This document shows, piece after piece, positions 13,012-13,094 of a DNA stretch of 13,094 bases. The first letter of the stretch is position 1. Every line of letters begins with the position of its first letter. Source of the stretch: JAWLFY01 sp964462125 (GTDB lineage: Bacteria; Planctomycetota; Planctomycetia; Pirellulales; Pirellulaceae); NCBI GenBank assembly GCA_964462125.1, contig CAYWXT010000156.1:1-13094 (forward strand), given 5' to 3'. The position numbers and the translations under genes are program-made. The notes under the pieces are model-generated. The model was not told the origin of the DNA, searched no databases, and saw only the letters and a program-made list of their open reading frames with translations.

Positions 13012-13094
13012 TTATTTCAACTCCATCTTCTTGGCCTGGGCTTCGGCCTGCTCGATCGGGCCGACATACATGAACGCGTTCTCGGGTAAGTGGT
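13012..13094 (-). CDS. atpD: F-type ATP synthase beta subunit, 3' end only
   Basis: Only the last 26 full codons are in the window; they read HLPENAFMYVGPIEQAEAQA followed by KKMELK and a TAA stop. LPENAFMYVG and the following acidic helix match the C-terminus of F1 beta subunits, the catalytic subunit of ATP synthase. The position directly before atpC confirms it. The rest of the gene lies beyond the right edge. Confidence 0.88.
   Translation of the reverse strand, partial: HLPENAFMYVGPIEQAEAQAKKMELK

Overview
This looks like a GC-rich (about 60% or more by eye) chromosomal segment of a planctomycete, most likely of the Pirellulaceae type. That assignment is inferred from protein style (a DHSYEYV-type ClpS, an MCE protein with a long helical tail, a sigma factor standing alone) and from the scarcity of Shine-Dalgarno sequences. 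It has not been checked by a database search. Most of the window is ordinary chromosome: eleven genes (ten complete, one partial), tightly packed, with no gene-free stretch over 300 bases.

Layout. 55-2298 (minus) encodes a multidomain c-di-GMP protein: a degenerate HD-GYP domain, a PAS domain, an apparently active GGDEF domain and a C-terminal domain I do not recognise. Divergent from it is an orphan ECF-like sigma factor (2564-3163, plus). Convergent with the sigma gene is the minus-strand pair clpS-mtaB (4907 to 3179): an N-degron adaptor and a tRNA methylthiotransferase. The clpS start faces a dipeptidase-serS pair (5044-7730, plus) across a 136-base intergenic region with an AT-rich core and a perfect palindrome. 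Next come an orphan sigma-54-dependent response regulator (7922-9385, plus) and an mlaE-mlaF-mlaD lipid-transport operon (9682-12567, plus). At the right edge, on the minus strand, are atpC and the 3' end of atpD, the tail of an F-type ATP synthase operon.

The most unusual signal is not a gene. Three non-autonomous elements share the terminal sequence GCTCTGTC(A/T)GAAAA and abut a CTAG. Two are copies of one element in opposite orientation (1-54 and 9386-9512; 56 of 58 compared bases identical). The third (7730-7829) is a 100-base palindrome with perfect 28-base arms. In all three cases the CTAG supplies the TAG stop codon of the adjoining gene: the GGDEF gene, serS and the response regulator. 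This suggests a miniature inverted-repeat family that enters CTAG sites and so settles exactly at gene ends, where it leaves the protein intact and may act as a 3' hairpin or terminator.

How the genes work together. mlaEFD form a classic ABC transporter core with an MCE substrate-binding subunit. clpS-mtaB and dipeptidase-serS are housekeeping pairs in protein turnover and translation. The GGDEF protein, the ECF sigma factor and the sigma-54 activator are three separate regulators with no cognate partner in view. I see no RNA genes, no CRISPR array and no complete transposase.
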